The notes below the pieces were generated by a model, which saw only the letters and a list, made by a program, of their open reading frames with translations, was not told the origin of the DNA and searched no databases. This document shows, in pieces, positions 1 through 9,330 of a stretch of DNA of 64,000 bases (position 1 is the first letter of the stretch; each line of letters starts with the position of its first letter). Source of the stretch: Pseudomonas pudica (lineage in GTDB: Bacteria; Pseudomonadota; Gammaproteobacteria; Pseudomonadales; Pseudomonadaceae); NCBI RefSeq assembly GCF_015680405.1, contig NZ_JADLJS010000011.1, positions 60,771 to 124,770 on the forward strand. The letters are read 5' to 3'. The translations under genes and the position numbers were made by a program.

Positions 1-1185
1 TCGCTGGGTCCAGGTCTTGGTCATCTTTTTCGGCAACTGCACCCGCACGTCCTGGGACTCGAAGCTGCCCGCCTTGTCGTGGTACTCGGTGCTGACGGTG
101 AGGATGCAGCCGGCTTCGTCGGTGACCTGCTCGGTCATCAGGTGGAAGCGGTTGAAGGTGTGCCTGACGGTTTTCGACACCTTGCCATCCAGGTAGTGGC
201 TGACCGTGGTGTGGTAGTTGTAGCTGTTGCCGACGAAGCGGTAGAGCTGGTCGCGGTTGGACTCCTTGTCCCAGACCAGGCCGGATGCGCCGTTGCCCAG
301 GAAGTTTTCGCCGCTGTACTGGTAGGTGGTCTTGATCGCGTGGGCTTCGTCCAGCGGGTCGGGGATTTCCAGGTGCTCGATCACATGGGGCAGGTACTCG
401 TCGATGCCGGGGTACTGGTGGCCGCGTTCCTTGTAGCGGATGCGCTCTTCGCCGCCGAAGGGCCGGGTGAGCCGCTGCAGGAAAGGCATGCCGGCCATGC
501 GGTCGTAGTGGAACGTCCAGTCGAGCTGGTCGCTGGCGGGCATCATCAGGGAGCGCAACTCTTCACCGTCGAACTTCAGGGTGAACTGCTGGTGGGCTTC
601 AGTGCCGGGGTGCACGTGCAATTGCACCTGGCTGTTGCCTTCGAATTCGAGGGTGAGCAGCGATTGATCGAAATCGTCCGTGATGGACAGCAGCCGGCCG
701 AGGTCGTCGTAGCGCAAGTTGATGCCGAGGCCGGCGAGGGTCTCGACCCGTGTCGGCAGGAATATCGAGTCATCGGCGCGGAGGGGCTCGAGGATTTCGC
801 GCAGGTGGTGGGTGTGTGTGACGAGGAAGCGCGGGGCATCGTGGCTGCCGATGTGCTCGAAGGTGAAGGCCTTGAACTTCTGCTCGTGGATCACGGCCGG
901 TTGGCCAGGGCCCTGGTCGGAGACGGCGAAGCTTTCGCCGGTGTACAGGCTGAGCCTATGGGTGCTCAGGTCGTAGCGGCTGAACTTGAAGTCCCAGCCG
1001 ATGCCGTAGCCGGCGTTGAAGGTGTTCAGCGGGTTGAAGGTCAGGTCCACGGGCAGCTTGGGGCCTTGCAGGAAGTTGGCATTGAGCGGTGGCACTTCCA
1101 GGGTGAAGCCGTACAGCCCGGTACGCACATCAACGCTGCCATGGGTGTAGCTGGCGAAGTTGGTTGCGTTGCTTTGCAGGGTCAT
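1..1185 (-). CDS. RHS/YD-repeat protein, N-terminal part (runs off left edge)
   Basis: An open frame of 395 codons runs leftward from ATG at 1185 to base 1 without a stop, so only the N-terminal part is present. The protein begins MTLQSNATNFASYTHGSVDV and is rich in beta strands. It contains a recognisable YD repeat near residue 160 (RYDDLGRLLSITD) and further Y/G-rich strands such as FHYDRMAGMPFLQRLTRPFG. This is the usual N-terminal layout of RHS/TccC-like proteins of Pseudomonas, which build a hollow beta shell around a C-terminal toxin; the toxin part would lie outside the window. The start overlaps the stop of the upstream 156-aa gene by 4 bases (ATGA), so translation is probably coupled. 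There is no signal peptide. The family call is fairly safe, but toxin identity and export route cannot be judged here. Confidence 0.75.
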   Translation of the reverse strand, partial: MTLQSNATNFASYTHGSVDVRTGLYGFTLEVPPLNANFLQGPKLPVDLTFNPLNTFNAGYGIGWDFKFSRYDLSTHRLSLYTGESFAVSDQGPGQPAVIHEQKFKAFTFEHIGSHDAPRFLVTHTHHLREILEPLRADDSIFLPTRVETLAGLGINLRYDDLGRLLSITDDFDQSLLTLEFEGNSQVQLHVHPGTEAHQQFTLKFDGEELRSLMMPASDQLDWTFHYDRMAGMPFLQRLTRPFGGEERIRYKERGHQYPGIDEYLPHVIEHLEIPDPLDEAHAIKTTYQYSGENFLGNGASGLVWDKESNRDQLYRFVGNSYNYHTTVSHYLDGKVSKTVRHTFNRFHLMTEQVTDEAGCILTVSTEYHDKAGSFESQDVRVQLPKKMTKTWTQR

Positions 1186-1652
1186 GGTTGTTCTCCATGG
1201 ACGGGCGCAGCGACAGGAGCGGTTGCATTGGGCTCTCGACGTGGGGCTGAAACCTTGACGATTATTTCGCCGAGTGTGTCTCTGTCTGCAGCATTTTCAG
1301 ATTTGTCGACGACCAGAATGCCGAGCGCGGTGCGTACGAAGCTGTTCTTTGCGTTGCGAGTGACATACTGATCAATGTCGTTCTTTTCCAGCGATGAAGG
1401 CGAATGGGTGGTTTTGAACGTCACCCACCATTTCGGTTTACCGTCCACCCGATCTTTCGATTCCCAGGTAATGGTGGCGGCCGAGGGAATGCCGATCATA
1501 TGGATCTGCCGTGCTTTAAAGCCGTCTAGCGAAAAGCGAACAGTCTGGTCACTGCCTTCGGCAGGAACTTCGTATGCTCGGTGGTCATCATTCGTGGTGT
1601 AAACCGTAATGGTTCCAGCGGTCTTGGCTGTGTCGGGCTGTGTCGGATTCAT
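1182..1652 (-). CDS. Small beta-rich protein of unknown function, coupled to RHS gene
   Basis: This gene encodes 156 aa, beginning MNPTQPDTAKTAGTITVYTT and ending HGEQP. An AAAGGA ribosome site lies just upstream of the ATG at 1652. I do not recognise a family. The sequence alternates hydrophobic and polar residues as in a beta sandwich (for example TITWESKDRVDGKPKWWVTF), with no signal peptide and no membrane segment. Its stop codon overlaps the ATG of the RHS gene, so the two products are probably made together and may interact. A chaperone, adaptor or immunity role are all guesses. It is the first gene of a leftward unit that diverges from the rightward cluster starting at 1918. Confidence 0.7.
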   Translation of the reverse strand: MNPTQPDTAKTAGTITVYTTNDDHRAYEVPAEGSDQTVRFSLDGFKARQIHMIGIPSAATITWESKDRVDGKPKWWVTFKTTHSPSSLEKNDIDQYVTRNAKNSFVRTALGILVVDKSENAADRDTLGEIIVKVSAPRREPNATAPVAAPVHGEQP

Positions 1653-1814
1653 GGGGCAGTCCTTTCAGGGCTTTTAAATTGACAGGCGCGCCTGTTGCAG
1701 GTGCAGAGTAGAAAATCTGGCGTGCGCCGACACCTGGCAAATTTGATAGGTGGATGCACGAGGCCTATGCCTGCGGATGCTGTCCGCGGCGCGAGCACCT
1801 GTTATTTCTGCTAG

Positions 1815-1843
1815 TTGTGAGGCTGGAACATAGCCTCTATAAC
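1815..1843 (+). promoter_or_regulatory. Predicted sigma-70 promoter for the 1918 gene cluster
   Basis: TTGTGA (1815-1820) and TATAAC (1838-1843) are separated by exactly 17 bases. The pair lies about 75 bp upstream of the ATG at 1918. The -35 box is embedded in TGCTAGTTGT, a string that recurs at the matching place upstream of the 9331 gene. Predicted from sequence only. Confidence 0.45.
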
Positions 1844-1917
1844 TTCCTCGCATTCGATTGATTTGACCGCTGCTGCAGGCAGTTGGTCAGCCCGGGTGCG
1901 AGAGCGAGGAAGCAGTT

Positions 1918-3741
1918 ATGAGTAAAAAGCTTGACGGGCTGGAAGAGCCTTTCATCCGTTTGCGAAATGACAGGAAAGAGATCGATCTTGAGAAGTTGGG
2001 TACGGACAAACTGGAAACTGTCATCAAGTACGACGGCATGGACACGACACATGTAGTTTCTACCGATTGGTGGGGCGTAAACGCTTCCGGCGAGTCTTTT
2101 GATGACAAGGGTGACCATTTCCCTTCGGAGGATGACGTAAAGAATGGGCTTAAGGTATTCATCAGAAATGATATTGTTAAGGCGGCCAAAGACGGCGAGT
2201 CACTTTATTCCTATACCGTGGACACCGGGACCGAGATCCTGAAGTCACGTCGGGTGTTCTCTTTCATTGGGCTAAGGGCAGCGGAAAATCCCGAGGGCTT
2301 GCCTGTCGCTCTCGCGCTTGAATCGCACAAACTGTACATACAACCCGATGATCTGGATGCGGCAGGGGTGACATTTGTCGTGCCTTCTTATCAAACGCAG
2401 ACAATAGGTGACATCATCAAGTTCACCTTGATGGGGTTCGATGAGGATGGCAATCCGCAAACGCCTATCACCGATCAATTGGAGGTGACTAAAGAGCATC
2501 TGGATAACAAGGCCCTGACCTTCACCGTCGGCAAGAATGTGTTTCGGTTTATCGACCCAGGTCGTGCTGAAGTCGATTATGAAATTGATTTCGTTAATGG
2601 GAAAACAGCCAAGTCACCCAAGCAGATATTCGAAATCGACTCTGGCGCACCCTTGCCTGGTTACTTGCCTGAACCCATTATCGAAGGCCATGTTCCGGGT
2701 GACGAACTGCACCCTGAACACTTCAGGAATGGTTTGACGATCGTCGTGAAGGGTTACCCCGACATGGCGATCGCGGATCGGGTCACGTTGAGCTGGCGTA
2801 GCCCTGTGCGCGATTTCCTGCAGACCATTCGCGTGGATGCCAGTACTGAAGTCGTAGGTGATGTCTCTTTTCATATCCCGTTCGATTACCTGGCCGAGAA
2901 CCAGGGAGCGACCGTCAGGCTTTCCTACCATTATGGTCGTGAAGGCGCCGGGCAGCGTTCACTCGAGCTGTCGGTCAAGATAGGCATCATGCGCGTACTG
3001 TCTGCACCGGACGTCATCAAGGCAACCCCGGACGCAAAGGACCGCGGCACACTGGATGCCAACGATGGGCTCAGCGGGGTTTGGGTGAAACTCCCGGACG
3101 GCGTGCTGTTGTCGGGCGAACGGGCGGAAGTCGAATGGCGCGGCTGGCCTGAGTACGGCGAGTACATCGCCAAAACGCCTGATGTCGACAATCCGCTTCG
3201 CTTCCACATCCCGGCCGAATACGTGCCAGCGAACATGGGCCGGGGCCCGATCGATGAGGGCCGGCGTTTTGAAGTGGTGTACCAGGTATACGGCGATGGC
3301 GACCCGAGCGAGTCCGATCCCTATCACCTGCGTATCACACCCGTGCCGATAGGTGAATATCCGCAAATTGCAATTGTGAATCCGTCGATGGCTGGCGGTA
3401 ACTTGTACTTGTCAGAAGTGCCCGAAGAGGGCGCCGATCTTGAATTGGATAATTGGGCATTTGCTCGCAAAGGCGATTTGATCGAGTTGTCAATAACCGG
3501 CGTGACACCGCCTGAAAATCCGGGCGAAGCAGATGGCGAGCTGAAAGAGATTATCCGTGACGCGTCTGAGCCTGTTACCGGGGAGGAGGCAGAAAATGGT
3601 ATCAAGGCAAAGTTAAACAAGCAAAAAATATTGGAAAGGCTGAAATTCGAAACGCGCTTTACGTTGCATGTACGGTTGAGTCTTGACGGCGGGGCCCATT
3701 ACATCAATTTGAAGAGTTTGGCGCCTACTTTGCAACCTTGA
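1918..3741 (+). CDS. Ig-like multi-module protein A, unknown function
   Basis: This 607-aa protein starts at ATG 1918 behind GAGGAAG. It appears to be five tandem beta modules of roughly 100-130 residues (about 8-110, 112-245, 250-355, 360-480 and 485-607). Each has a recurrent pattern of hydrophobic strand, an L-x-W-R/G strand, then Y-x-V followed by a Ser-rich hinge (for example VTLSWRSP and AEVEWRGWPEYGEY). The last module (W...GDLIELSITGV...FTLHVRLSLDGG...LAPTLQP) matches the end of the 13779 protein in spacing and key residues. There is no signal peptide, membrane segment or LPxTG-like anchor. It is followed closely by two larger proteins of a second family. Its codon use is more AT-tolerant than the core genes. 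Adhesin-like or RHS-associated structural roles are possible but unproven. Confidence 0.7.
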   Translation: MSKKLDGLEEPFIRLRNDRKEIDLEKLGTDKLETVIKYDGMDTTHVVSTDWWGVNASGESFDDKGDHFPSEDDVKNGLKVFIRNDIVKAAKDGESLYSYTVDTGTEILKSRRVFSFIGLRAAENPEGLPVALALESHKLYIQPDDLDAAGVTFVVPSYQTQTIGDIIKFTLMGFDEDGNPQTPITDQLEVTKEHLDNKALTFTVGKNVFRFIDPGRAEVDYEIDFVNGKTAKSPKQIFEIDSGAPLPGYLPEPIIEGHVPGDELHPEHFRNGLTIVVKGYPDMAIADRVTLSWRSPVRDFLQTIRVDASTEVVGDVSFHIPFDYLAENQGATVRLSYHYGREGAGQRSLELSVKIGIMRVLSAPDVIKATPDAKDRGTLDANDGLSGVWVKLPDGVLLSGERAEVEWRGWPEYGEYIAKTPDVDNPLRFHIPAEYVPANMGRGPIDEGRRFEVVYQVYGDGDPSESDPYHLRITPVPIGEYPQIAIVNPSMAGGNLYLSEVPEEGADLELDNWAFARKGDLIELSITGVTPPENPGEADGELKEIIRDASEPVTGEEAENGIKAKLNKQKILERLKFETRFTLHVRLSLDGGAHYINLKSLAPTLQP

Positions 3742-3826
3742 GTTGATTTATTCATGCCCAGTCGGGTCCAGGGTCAGCTTGAGCCTGAAGGCCTGCACTG
3801 GGTGTTCATTATCGGAGGATACAATA

Positions 3827-6292
3827 ATGGCGCGACCCACGAGAGCACAGTTTCGTAAGTATATGGATCAGGGCCCATGCACGTTTGGATGGCATGCAGT
3901 GTTGATTTTGGACCGCTGGAGAACCAATGCGATACTGGCGCAGGAACATCTGGAATTTCTCATCGGCGGAGAATGGCTGCCTTTGATCAGTCTGAAAACC
4001 GACGTTGAGAATGGTGCTTGGCGTGAAATAGAGAACATGCAGTTGGATCGACCTGTTCTTTCCTTCGCAAACGCTGATCTTGCAACGTCAAAGGCCCGTT
4101 TGAGCATGAATGTGCTGGGTGGTCTTATCAAAGAGTATCGGCAATCTCCCGGTAGTGCTCAGCCGGAATTGATCAACTACTCCTTTATGGACCCCTTGAC
4201 CGCACCCACGGTCCGCATGGATATATGGCTCAAGGAAACCGGTGACGGTTTGGTCAGTGAAGAGGGGGTTGTAATACTCGATCTATCGAATGGTATGGGA
4301 TACACATTCGAGGCCACCGGCTGGGAAGAGATGAACCAGAAGCTGGGAGCGGCGATTCATAAATATTTTAAAGAAAAATGGCCGAAAGACAAGCAGGTAT
4401 GGGAACTGAACGTTCTCAAACCTGTTGAGGGTGAGCTCAATCCTGCCAGGTTCCGGGTGCGCACGCACCCGCTGAAGGGGGCGAAGGAACTAAGTCAGGT
4501 CAGTGAGGAGGAAGTCCCTGAAGGGGCAATTTACGTGGGTATTTCTTTTTCGCCCTCCGTAGTTGGTAACTTCCCGGACAATAATAGCGATATTCCTTAC
4601 TATCTGTTCGAACCTAGGGATTCTAGTGACGCCCCCTACTCGATGGGTATCATGTTGTCCAATGAAGCTTGGGTGCAGCAGGTCTTGGTAAAGCGAATCA
4701 CGGCGATGCCGGAGTTTTCGGGGCTTGAGTACAAGCTGGAGCCTGATGTATCAGGTTTTTATCGGGAGATGACGTTTGATGCCTCTATTTTTAATATTCC
4801 CACCGAGGACATCGACTATGGACAGGAACCAGGCTATACGGAAGGAGGGTGGACTTACAGTTATCAGTATCATTCGGGGCTTAGTTTTAATGATGTAAAA
4901 ATTTATATCAAATTTAGCAATGGTAAGATTTCAATGGGTGTTGCGGTTGACACCCCTGTGCATTTTGAATGTACCTTTCTCAGTTGGGGTAGTGTGTGGA
5001 CTACAGCTGATCGCCCAGGCAGAGTAAAAATAAACTTCAAAAAAGATTATCCAGTCAAGCTTCTGGAGAATGGTTCGTTGAGAGTTGAAGCTGGGGCCGT
5101 TGTAGAAGAGGCGGACATTACAACGGATGTTGAGAGTGGCTTCAATATGGGTGCAGAATACTATGTGCTGACAAAATGTAAAAACGCGTTCATTGACCCT
5201 ATCCGGGCTACGTTCAGAAGTATGACCAGCGCTTTGGATAAAGCGGGTATAGAGGTGGATGTATTCCGCCTCAATGGTCTGATTTTCAGAAGCGAGGATG
5301 TTGCCACGCCTCGTGATGGCGAGTTCGCCGATGATTTCGCGCTGATGGGAGATCTGACCCCGAAATACGCTTTGGCATTGACTCCATTTGAAAAAACGAT
5401 TGTATCAGGTGACACCTTCAAGTATGACGATTTGCCAGAAGACCTCGGCGAAGTGGTTTGGACGCTCAGGGCATTACCGAATGAGTCGTCCGAGAAACTT
5501 GGCACGATTGTAAAAGGGCTTTACACCCCACCATCGGCGAGTGAGATCGAGGGTGCCTACAAGCGAGTGATTGTTACGGCTACTGCTGGAGATAAACAGA
5601 GCAGCGCATTGGTGACCGTCGTGCCGGCAAGCATTTCCATATATCCATATTTCTTGGTTGCGCAGTTTGACCCGGATAAAGAAGACGTGCCGACCCCACG
5701 CTATCTTCTGGTAGGTGGTGACATCAAGAACGATCTGACCTGGTCCATGGCCGCCGGCAGCAAGGGTTCCCAACGTGAGCCCATGGATGGCGACGGTCTG
5801 GATATTCCCGAGGGCAAGAACGTACGCGTTTATCTGTCCCCCAAAAGGGCGCCGGGGGAGCCTGGCGAGGTGGAGGCGCTTGTTCATCTGGACCGGGTGG
5901 AGGTTTCGGCCGGTGGGCTGAAACAGAGCATCGATATCATCTTACCTTGGAGTACCGCGTCTGGTTCTATCAAGGCCGTACAGGCTGAACACGGAGGCAA
6001 AAGTATCGTTAAGCTGGAACTCTGGTACTTCGATGCCGAGTATGGTGAGGAAGTTTCACTTGAACCTGCGGAAACAAAATGGGCCGTGCTGCGGGGAGAA
6101 GGCACCATCGATTCCAGTACGGGTTATTATGAAATACAAGACTCCGAGGGCCCTTATATTATTGTTGCGTCCCGAGAAAGGGTTAATGCACGTAACCCTA
6201 TCTGGTCATACTCGGTCATAGTGTTGACCAACACCGCCAAGCGCGCCATTGCCGTTGAATCTAATGAGGGGAGGTCTGATCATGGCCGTTAA
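3827..6292 (+). CDS. Large beta-rich protein B, unknown function (family with 6282 gene)
   Basis: This gene encodes 821 aa. I place the start at ATG 3827 (MARPTRAQF), 7 bases behind a GGAGGA ribosome site, rather than at an upstream in-frame start at 3743 with no such site. The N-terminus (GPCTFGWHAVLILDRWRTNAILAQ) aligns by eye with the 6282 protein (GPMNYDWGAVLALGRDTLTALLQ), so the two are paralogs. The C-terminal third contains two Ig-like signatures: around residues 550-585 (VVWTL...LGTIVKGLYTPP) and near the end (KWAVLRGEGTIDSSTGYY). The end also resembles the 18129 protein (KLELWYFD, IWSYSVIVL). There is no signal peptide or membrane segment. The middle (about 4780-5260) is markedly AT-rich. 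The stop overlaps the next start by 11 bases. Confidence 0.7.
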   Translation: MARPTRAQFRKYMDQGPCTFGWHAVLILDRWRTNAILAQEHLEFLIGGEWLPLISLKTDVENGAWREIENMQLDRPVLSFANADLATSKARLSMNVLGGLIKEYRQSPGSAQPELINYSFMDPLTAPTVRMDIWLKETGDGLVSEEGVVILDLSNGMGYTFEATGWEEMNQKLGAAIHKYFKEKWPKDKQVWELNVLKPVEGELNPARFRVRTHPLKGAKELSQVSEEEVPEGAIYVGISFSPSVVGNFPDNNSDIPYYLFEPRDSSDAPYSMGIMLSNEAWVQQVLVKRITAMPEFSGLEYKLEPDVSGFYREMTFDASIFNIPTEDIDYGQEPGYTEGGWTYSYQYHSGLSFNDVKIYIKFSNGKISMGVAVDTPVHFECTFLSWGSVWTTADRPGRVKINFKKDYPVKLLENGSLRVEAGAVVEEADITTDVESGFNMGAEYYVLTKCKNAFIDPIRATFRSMTSALDKAGIEVDVFRLNGLIFRSEDVATPRDGEFADDFALMGDLTPKYALALTPFEKTIVSGDTFKYDDLPEDLGEVVWTLRALPNESSEKLGTIVKGLYTPPSASEIEGAYKRVIVTATAGDKQSSALVTVVPASISIYPYFLVAQFDPDKEDVPTPRYLLVGGDIKNDLTWSMAAGSKGSQREPMDGDGLDIPEGKNVRVYLSPKRAPGEPGEVEALVHLDRVEVSAGGLKQSIDIILPWSTASGSIKAVQAEHGGKSIVKLELWYFDAEYGEEVSLEPAETKWAVLRGEGTIDSSTGYYEIQDSEGPYIIVASRERVNARNPIWSYSVIVLTNTAKRAIAVESNEGRSDHGR

Positions 6293-9122
6293 TACTAAAT
6301 CAGCATTGCTCTCTGAACTTGGCAAGGGGCCGATGAATTACGATTGGGGAGCGGTCCTTGCGCTTGGGCGTGATACGCTCACGGCATTACTGCAGAACAC
6401 GTTTTCTGACCGCTTGAGCCAAAACGATTTCATTCCTCCCATTGCTGGGTCTTATTATCTTGATGAGCGTCGATATGACCAGTTGATTTTCGAAGGCCTG
6501 ATGTTCGGCCCGCCGTCCTTGTCCTTTGAACAAGCCTCAGGCCAGACCAACAAGGTCGTTGTGCAGATGGAGCTGATTGCAGGCCGATGCGAGAACTGGT
6601 CGGTGGCTCCAGGTACGGTGAAACACCTGCGTAGGATTCATCGGCTGGTACCAGGCCTCGGCCAGCGGCTGGAGTTCTCGGCCAATCTGGTGATATTGCC
6701 GGTGGAGGCGCCGGGCGAGAGACAACTCCAGTTCGCACTCGATTTAGGCAGTGCAACGAATCCGAGCTGTAAGCTTTCGTCGGAAGCGGCAGAGCCGATG
6801 GGGGAATTCATGCTAAAGCAGCTGATGGCTCAATCAGCGTTCAAACAGCCGTTTGTGTTCTTGACCTCAATGCCGCACTTCAAGGATGCCTTCAGCATTG
6901 TTGATATTACCCCTATTACCCAAAGGGCTCCGGAGGGTGCTGGCACCGGAAGTTCACCAGAGAGTGATGGGGCCGCCCTGTTCCTGATGCAAATGTCGGG
7001 TACAAGGGAAAGAGGCTTTATCCCTGGTGCGATGCCGTACCTGTTGCCGCGCAAGGTCGACAGCGTGGCTGAAAACGTGGGCGCTGCTTTGCTGGTTAGC
7101 AAGCTCAGGGCCCAGATTGCAACGGAGCAAAGCCGCCGGATCTGCTCGCAACTTGTTCTGCCTGGCGGGCAGACCCTGGATGTCTCCGAAGAGTATCGCC
7201 CTTACGACCTGATCGGTTTTGGTGATCTGAAGGCAAATGCCAGGATGGCTTGGCTTTCACCGGGCCTGAGCAGCATCGCAGCGGGCGAGCGTGTCACGTT
7301 CACGACCAACGGCGCCCAGATGTATGACTGGCAGGCGCGGGACATCTCTTTCCCCCGAGCTGCAGGGTCAGCTACCGACAAGGCCTACCAAGCCAGGCCC
7401 GTCGAGGAGAGTGGCAGCGCTCAGCGTGTAACGGTAGTGACGGCCAAGGTGTCGGGGGAGGCTGATGCTGCAGCGCGGTCAGCGTTGGTGATCGAGTCTG
7501 TGGAACCGCTGACGATTTCACCGCGCGTGACCACCTGGTATCCCAACTATTCGGACGAGATTGTCCTGCGTGCAACTGGCGGCAGCGGCCTCAATTGGAA
7601 ATTGCTGGGGACTGAGTTCGGTACCATCGCGTATGACCGCAATGACCCTCGGGAAGCAACCTTCAAGCCAACAAGGTTGGATAAGCCACCCTTCGTCCGT
7701 GTGCAGCGTCTCGAAGTCAGCGAAGGCGACAAAACGGGCCATGCCACCATCGTACTGTTTGGGGTTGGCCATGTGCTCGACGTCGAGCCGTACCCTGTCC
7801 CGCGCATAGTGCCGGGCGCTATCCAGAGGTTCCGCCTGCCGGGGGATGCACCAGCTGATTGGCGCGTGTTTGGTCCCGGCGAAATCAGTGCTACAGGGGA
7901 TTACACAGCACCGGCTTCAACCGACGAGGAAGCGAGTGTCGTCGTGGCATTTGACGGGCCTTCCGCCGGCGCGGTCATCATCGAGCACCAAACCCCTGCT
8001 CCGGCACAAGCGTTGGCGCTGAGCGAACGGTGGAAAACCCTCAAAGAGTTCAGCCTGCGGCTCAACAATAACAGTAGAAACCAAGTGTACGCCAACAGGC
8101 TTGGGCAGGTTGGCATAGATGTTATTCTGCAAACCCAGTCGTTCAATGACGACTATGGCAACGAGGTGTGGGACCCGGTGGATGAAACGGAGCTCAATAC
8201 ACTGGTACTCCTGGATGAGGCTAACAACCCGGTGCCTTACTTGACGGGAGATCAACTAGGTATTCCGGAAGACAGCCCGAACAAGTGGATGTTCACCAGG
8301 CGGCGTCAGGACAGGTATGACTATATCCCAATCAAGCCTGGACATGAGGTGGAGCCCAAGGACGAAGGCGTGGAGCGCATTCCGGGGGAAGATGAAGGTA
8401 GACGTGTCGTCACGTTCTATGTGCACTCACGCGTCGCGGAAACGGCGTATTTCAGGGCGAGATTCCAGGCGCATACCAAGAAAACGCATTACTCGATCGA
8501 TACTACGGTAGGTTTCGGTGAAATTCAGTTGGAGGGCATCAAGCCACTCGAAACAAGCCTGGAGCTGTTCAGTTTTCCAGAACTGGGCAAGCGCGTGGCG
8601 AGTGGCCCCGGTGAGGACATCAAAGACGATCGCTTCAATTATTACCACTCGACCACCGATTACTGGGAGTTGACCGGTAGAGGGATTCACTTCGTCGATG
8701 TCAAATTTGACACCTATTCGATGATCAAGTGGGAGTCGGAGCAACTCGATGAGACCTTTGTCAGTTTTACTGGCTGCGCGTTCAAACCATGGCGGCCTGA
8801 TGATACAGCGGAGATACCACCAGGCGTGAATTACCAGGCTGAACTGCAACTGCTGGCTGCGGAGCCAACTGTCAACTTCAAGGGGCTTGATTATGACTTC
8901 AAAGGCCAGGAGGAGGTGACATCCGGTGCGCTGCTGTTTAGCTTGGAGCGCACTTCGAACCTGATCTATTGGGACGACTACCACGGTACTGAATACCGCA
9001 AGGTGTTGCAGGACGCCGTGAAGTTTACCGTAACGGACAATTACGGCAATCAACACAAGCTCAGGCTTCTGTTTTCAGGTTATGTAGACCCGCGAAATTA
9101 CCTTGAGCTGAAAATGCAATAG
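6282..9122 (+). CDS. Large beta-rich protein C, paralog of the 3827 protein
   Basis: This gene encodes 946 aa. The start chosen is ATG 6282 (MAVNTKSALLSELG), preceded by GAGGGGAGG inside the end of the 3827 gene, which suggests translational coupling. The N-terminal half follows the layout of the 3827 protein: GPxxxxWxAVLxLxR near residue 20, a P-x-LSFE segment near residue 75, and an LDLG strand near residue 160. The centre (about residues 410-570) holds two Ig-like units with the motif W-x-L-x-G...GTI and DWRVFGPGEISATGDYTAP. The last 350 residues (from about 600) are a separate beta-rich part with no counterpart in the other cluster proteins. No signal peptide is seen. Gene function is unknown; a rho-independent terminator follows at 9180. 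Confidence 0.7.
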   Translation: MAVNTKSALLSELGKGPMNYDWGAVLALGRDTLTALLQNTFSDRLSQNDFIPPIAGSYYLDERRYDQLIFEGLMFGPPSLSFEQASGQTNKVVVQMELIAGRCENWSVAPGTVKHLRRIHRLVPGLGQRLEFSANLVILPVEAPGERQLQFALDLGSATNPSCKLSSEAAEPMGEFMLKQLMAQSAFKQPFVFLTSMPHFKDAFSIVDITPITQRAPEGAGTGSSPESDGAALFLMQMSGTRERGFIPGAMPYLLPRKVDSVAENVGAALLVSKLRAQIATEQSRRICSQLVLPGGQTLDVSEEYRPYDLIGFGDLKANARMAWLSPGLSSIAAGERVTFTTNGAQMYDWQARDISFPRAAGSATDKAYQARPVEESGSAQRVTVVTAKVSGEADAAARSALVIESVEPLTISPRVTTWYPNYSDEIVLRATGGSGLNWKLLGTEFGTIAYDRNDPREATFKPTRLDKPPFVRVQRLEVSEGDKTGHATIVLFGVGHVLDVEPYPVPRIVPGAIQRFRLPGDAPADWRVFGPGEISATGDYTAPASTDEEASVVVAFDGPSAGAVIIEHQTPAPAQALALSERWKTLKEFSLRLNNNSRNQVYANRLGQVGIDVILQTQSFNDDYGNEVWDPVDETELNTLVLLDEANNPVPYLTGDQLGIPEDSPNKWMFTRRRQDRYDYIPIKPGHEVEPKDEGVERIPGEDEGRRVVTFYVHSRVAETAYFRARFQAHTKKTHYSIDTTVGFGEIQLEGIKPLETSLELFSFPELGKRVASGPGEDIKDDRFNYYHSTTDYWELTGRGIHFVDVKFDTYSMIKWESEQLDETFVSFTGCAFKPWRPDDTAEIPPGVNYQAELQLLAAEPTVNFKGLDYDFKGQEEVTSGALLFSLERTSNLIYWDDYHGTEYRKVLQDAVKFTVTDNYGNQHKLRLLFSGYVDPRNYLELKMQ

Positions 9123-9179
9123 TTACCCGTTGGCGCAAGCAGGTCTGCTGGTTTGCTTGTTCAGCGTGGCGCGGGCAGA

Positions 9180-9204
9180 GGGGCTGCATGGCAGCCCCTT
9201 TTTT
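9180..9204 (+). terminator. Rho-independent terminator after the 1918-9122 unit
   Basis: GGGGCTGC and GCAGCCCC form a perfect 8-bp stem around ATG, followed by six T residues. This closes the three-gene unit 1918-9122 and separates it from the 9331 gene. Confidence 0.85.
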
Positions 9205-9253
9205 ATTGCGCAGGCAGGGGCATGCCTGCTTCGGTACCTGGTAAAAATGCTAG

Positions 9254-9282
9254 TTGTCACAGGTAGGGCAAGGACTTAGTTT
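9254..9282 (+). promoter_or_regulatory. Predicted sigma-70 promoter for the 9331 gene
   Basis: TTGTCA (9254-9259) and TAGTTT (9277-9282) are 17 bases apart, between the terminator at 9180 and the ATG at 9331. The -35 sits in TGCTAGTTGT, which is also present at the promoter proposed for 1918. Confidence 0.4.
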
Positions 9283-9330
9283 TTTCGTCGAGCAGGTTCG
9301 GTTTCAGCTTTCCAACGAAGAGAGAAAATC

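Noticed and set aside
79..1371. Plus-strand open frame of 430 codons
   Set aside because: It is opposite the RHS gene; the Val/Gly-rich product is typical of antisense translation, and the minus strand has YD repeats.
1678..1710. TTGACA at about 1679 as a plus-strand promoter
   Set aside because: No -10 box is found at 16-18 bases; the pair at 1815-1843 is better.
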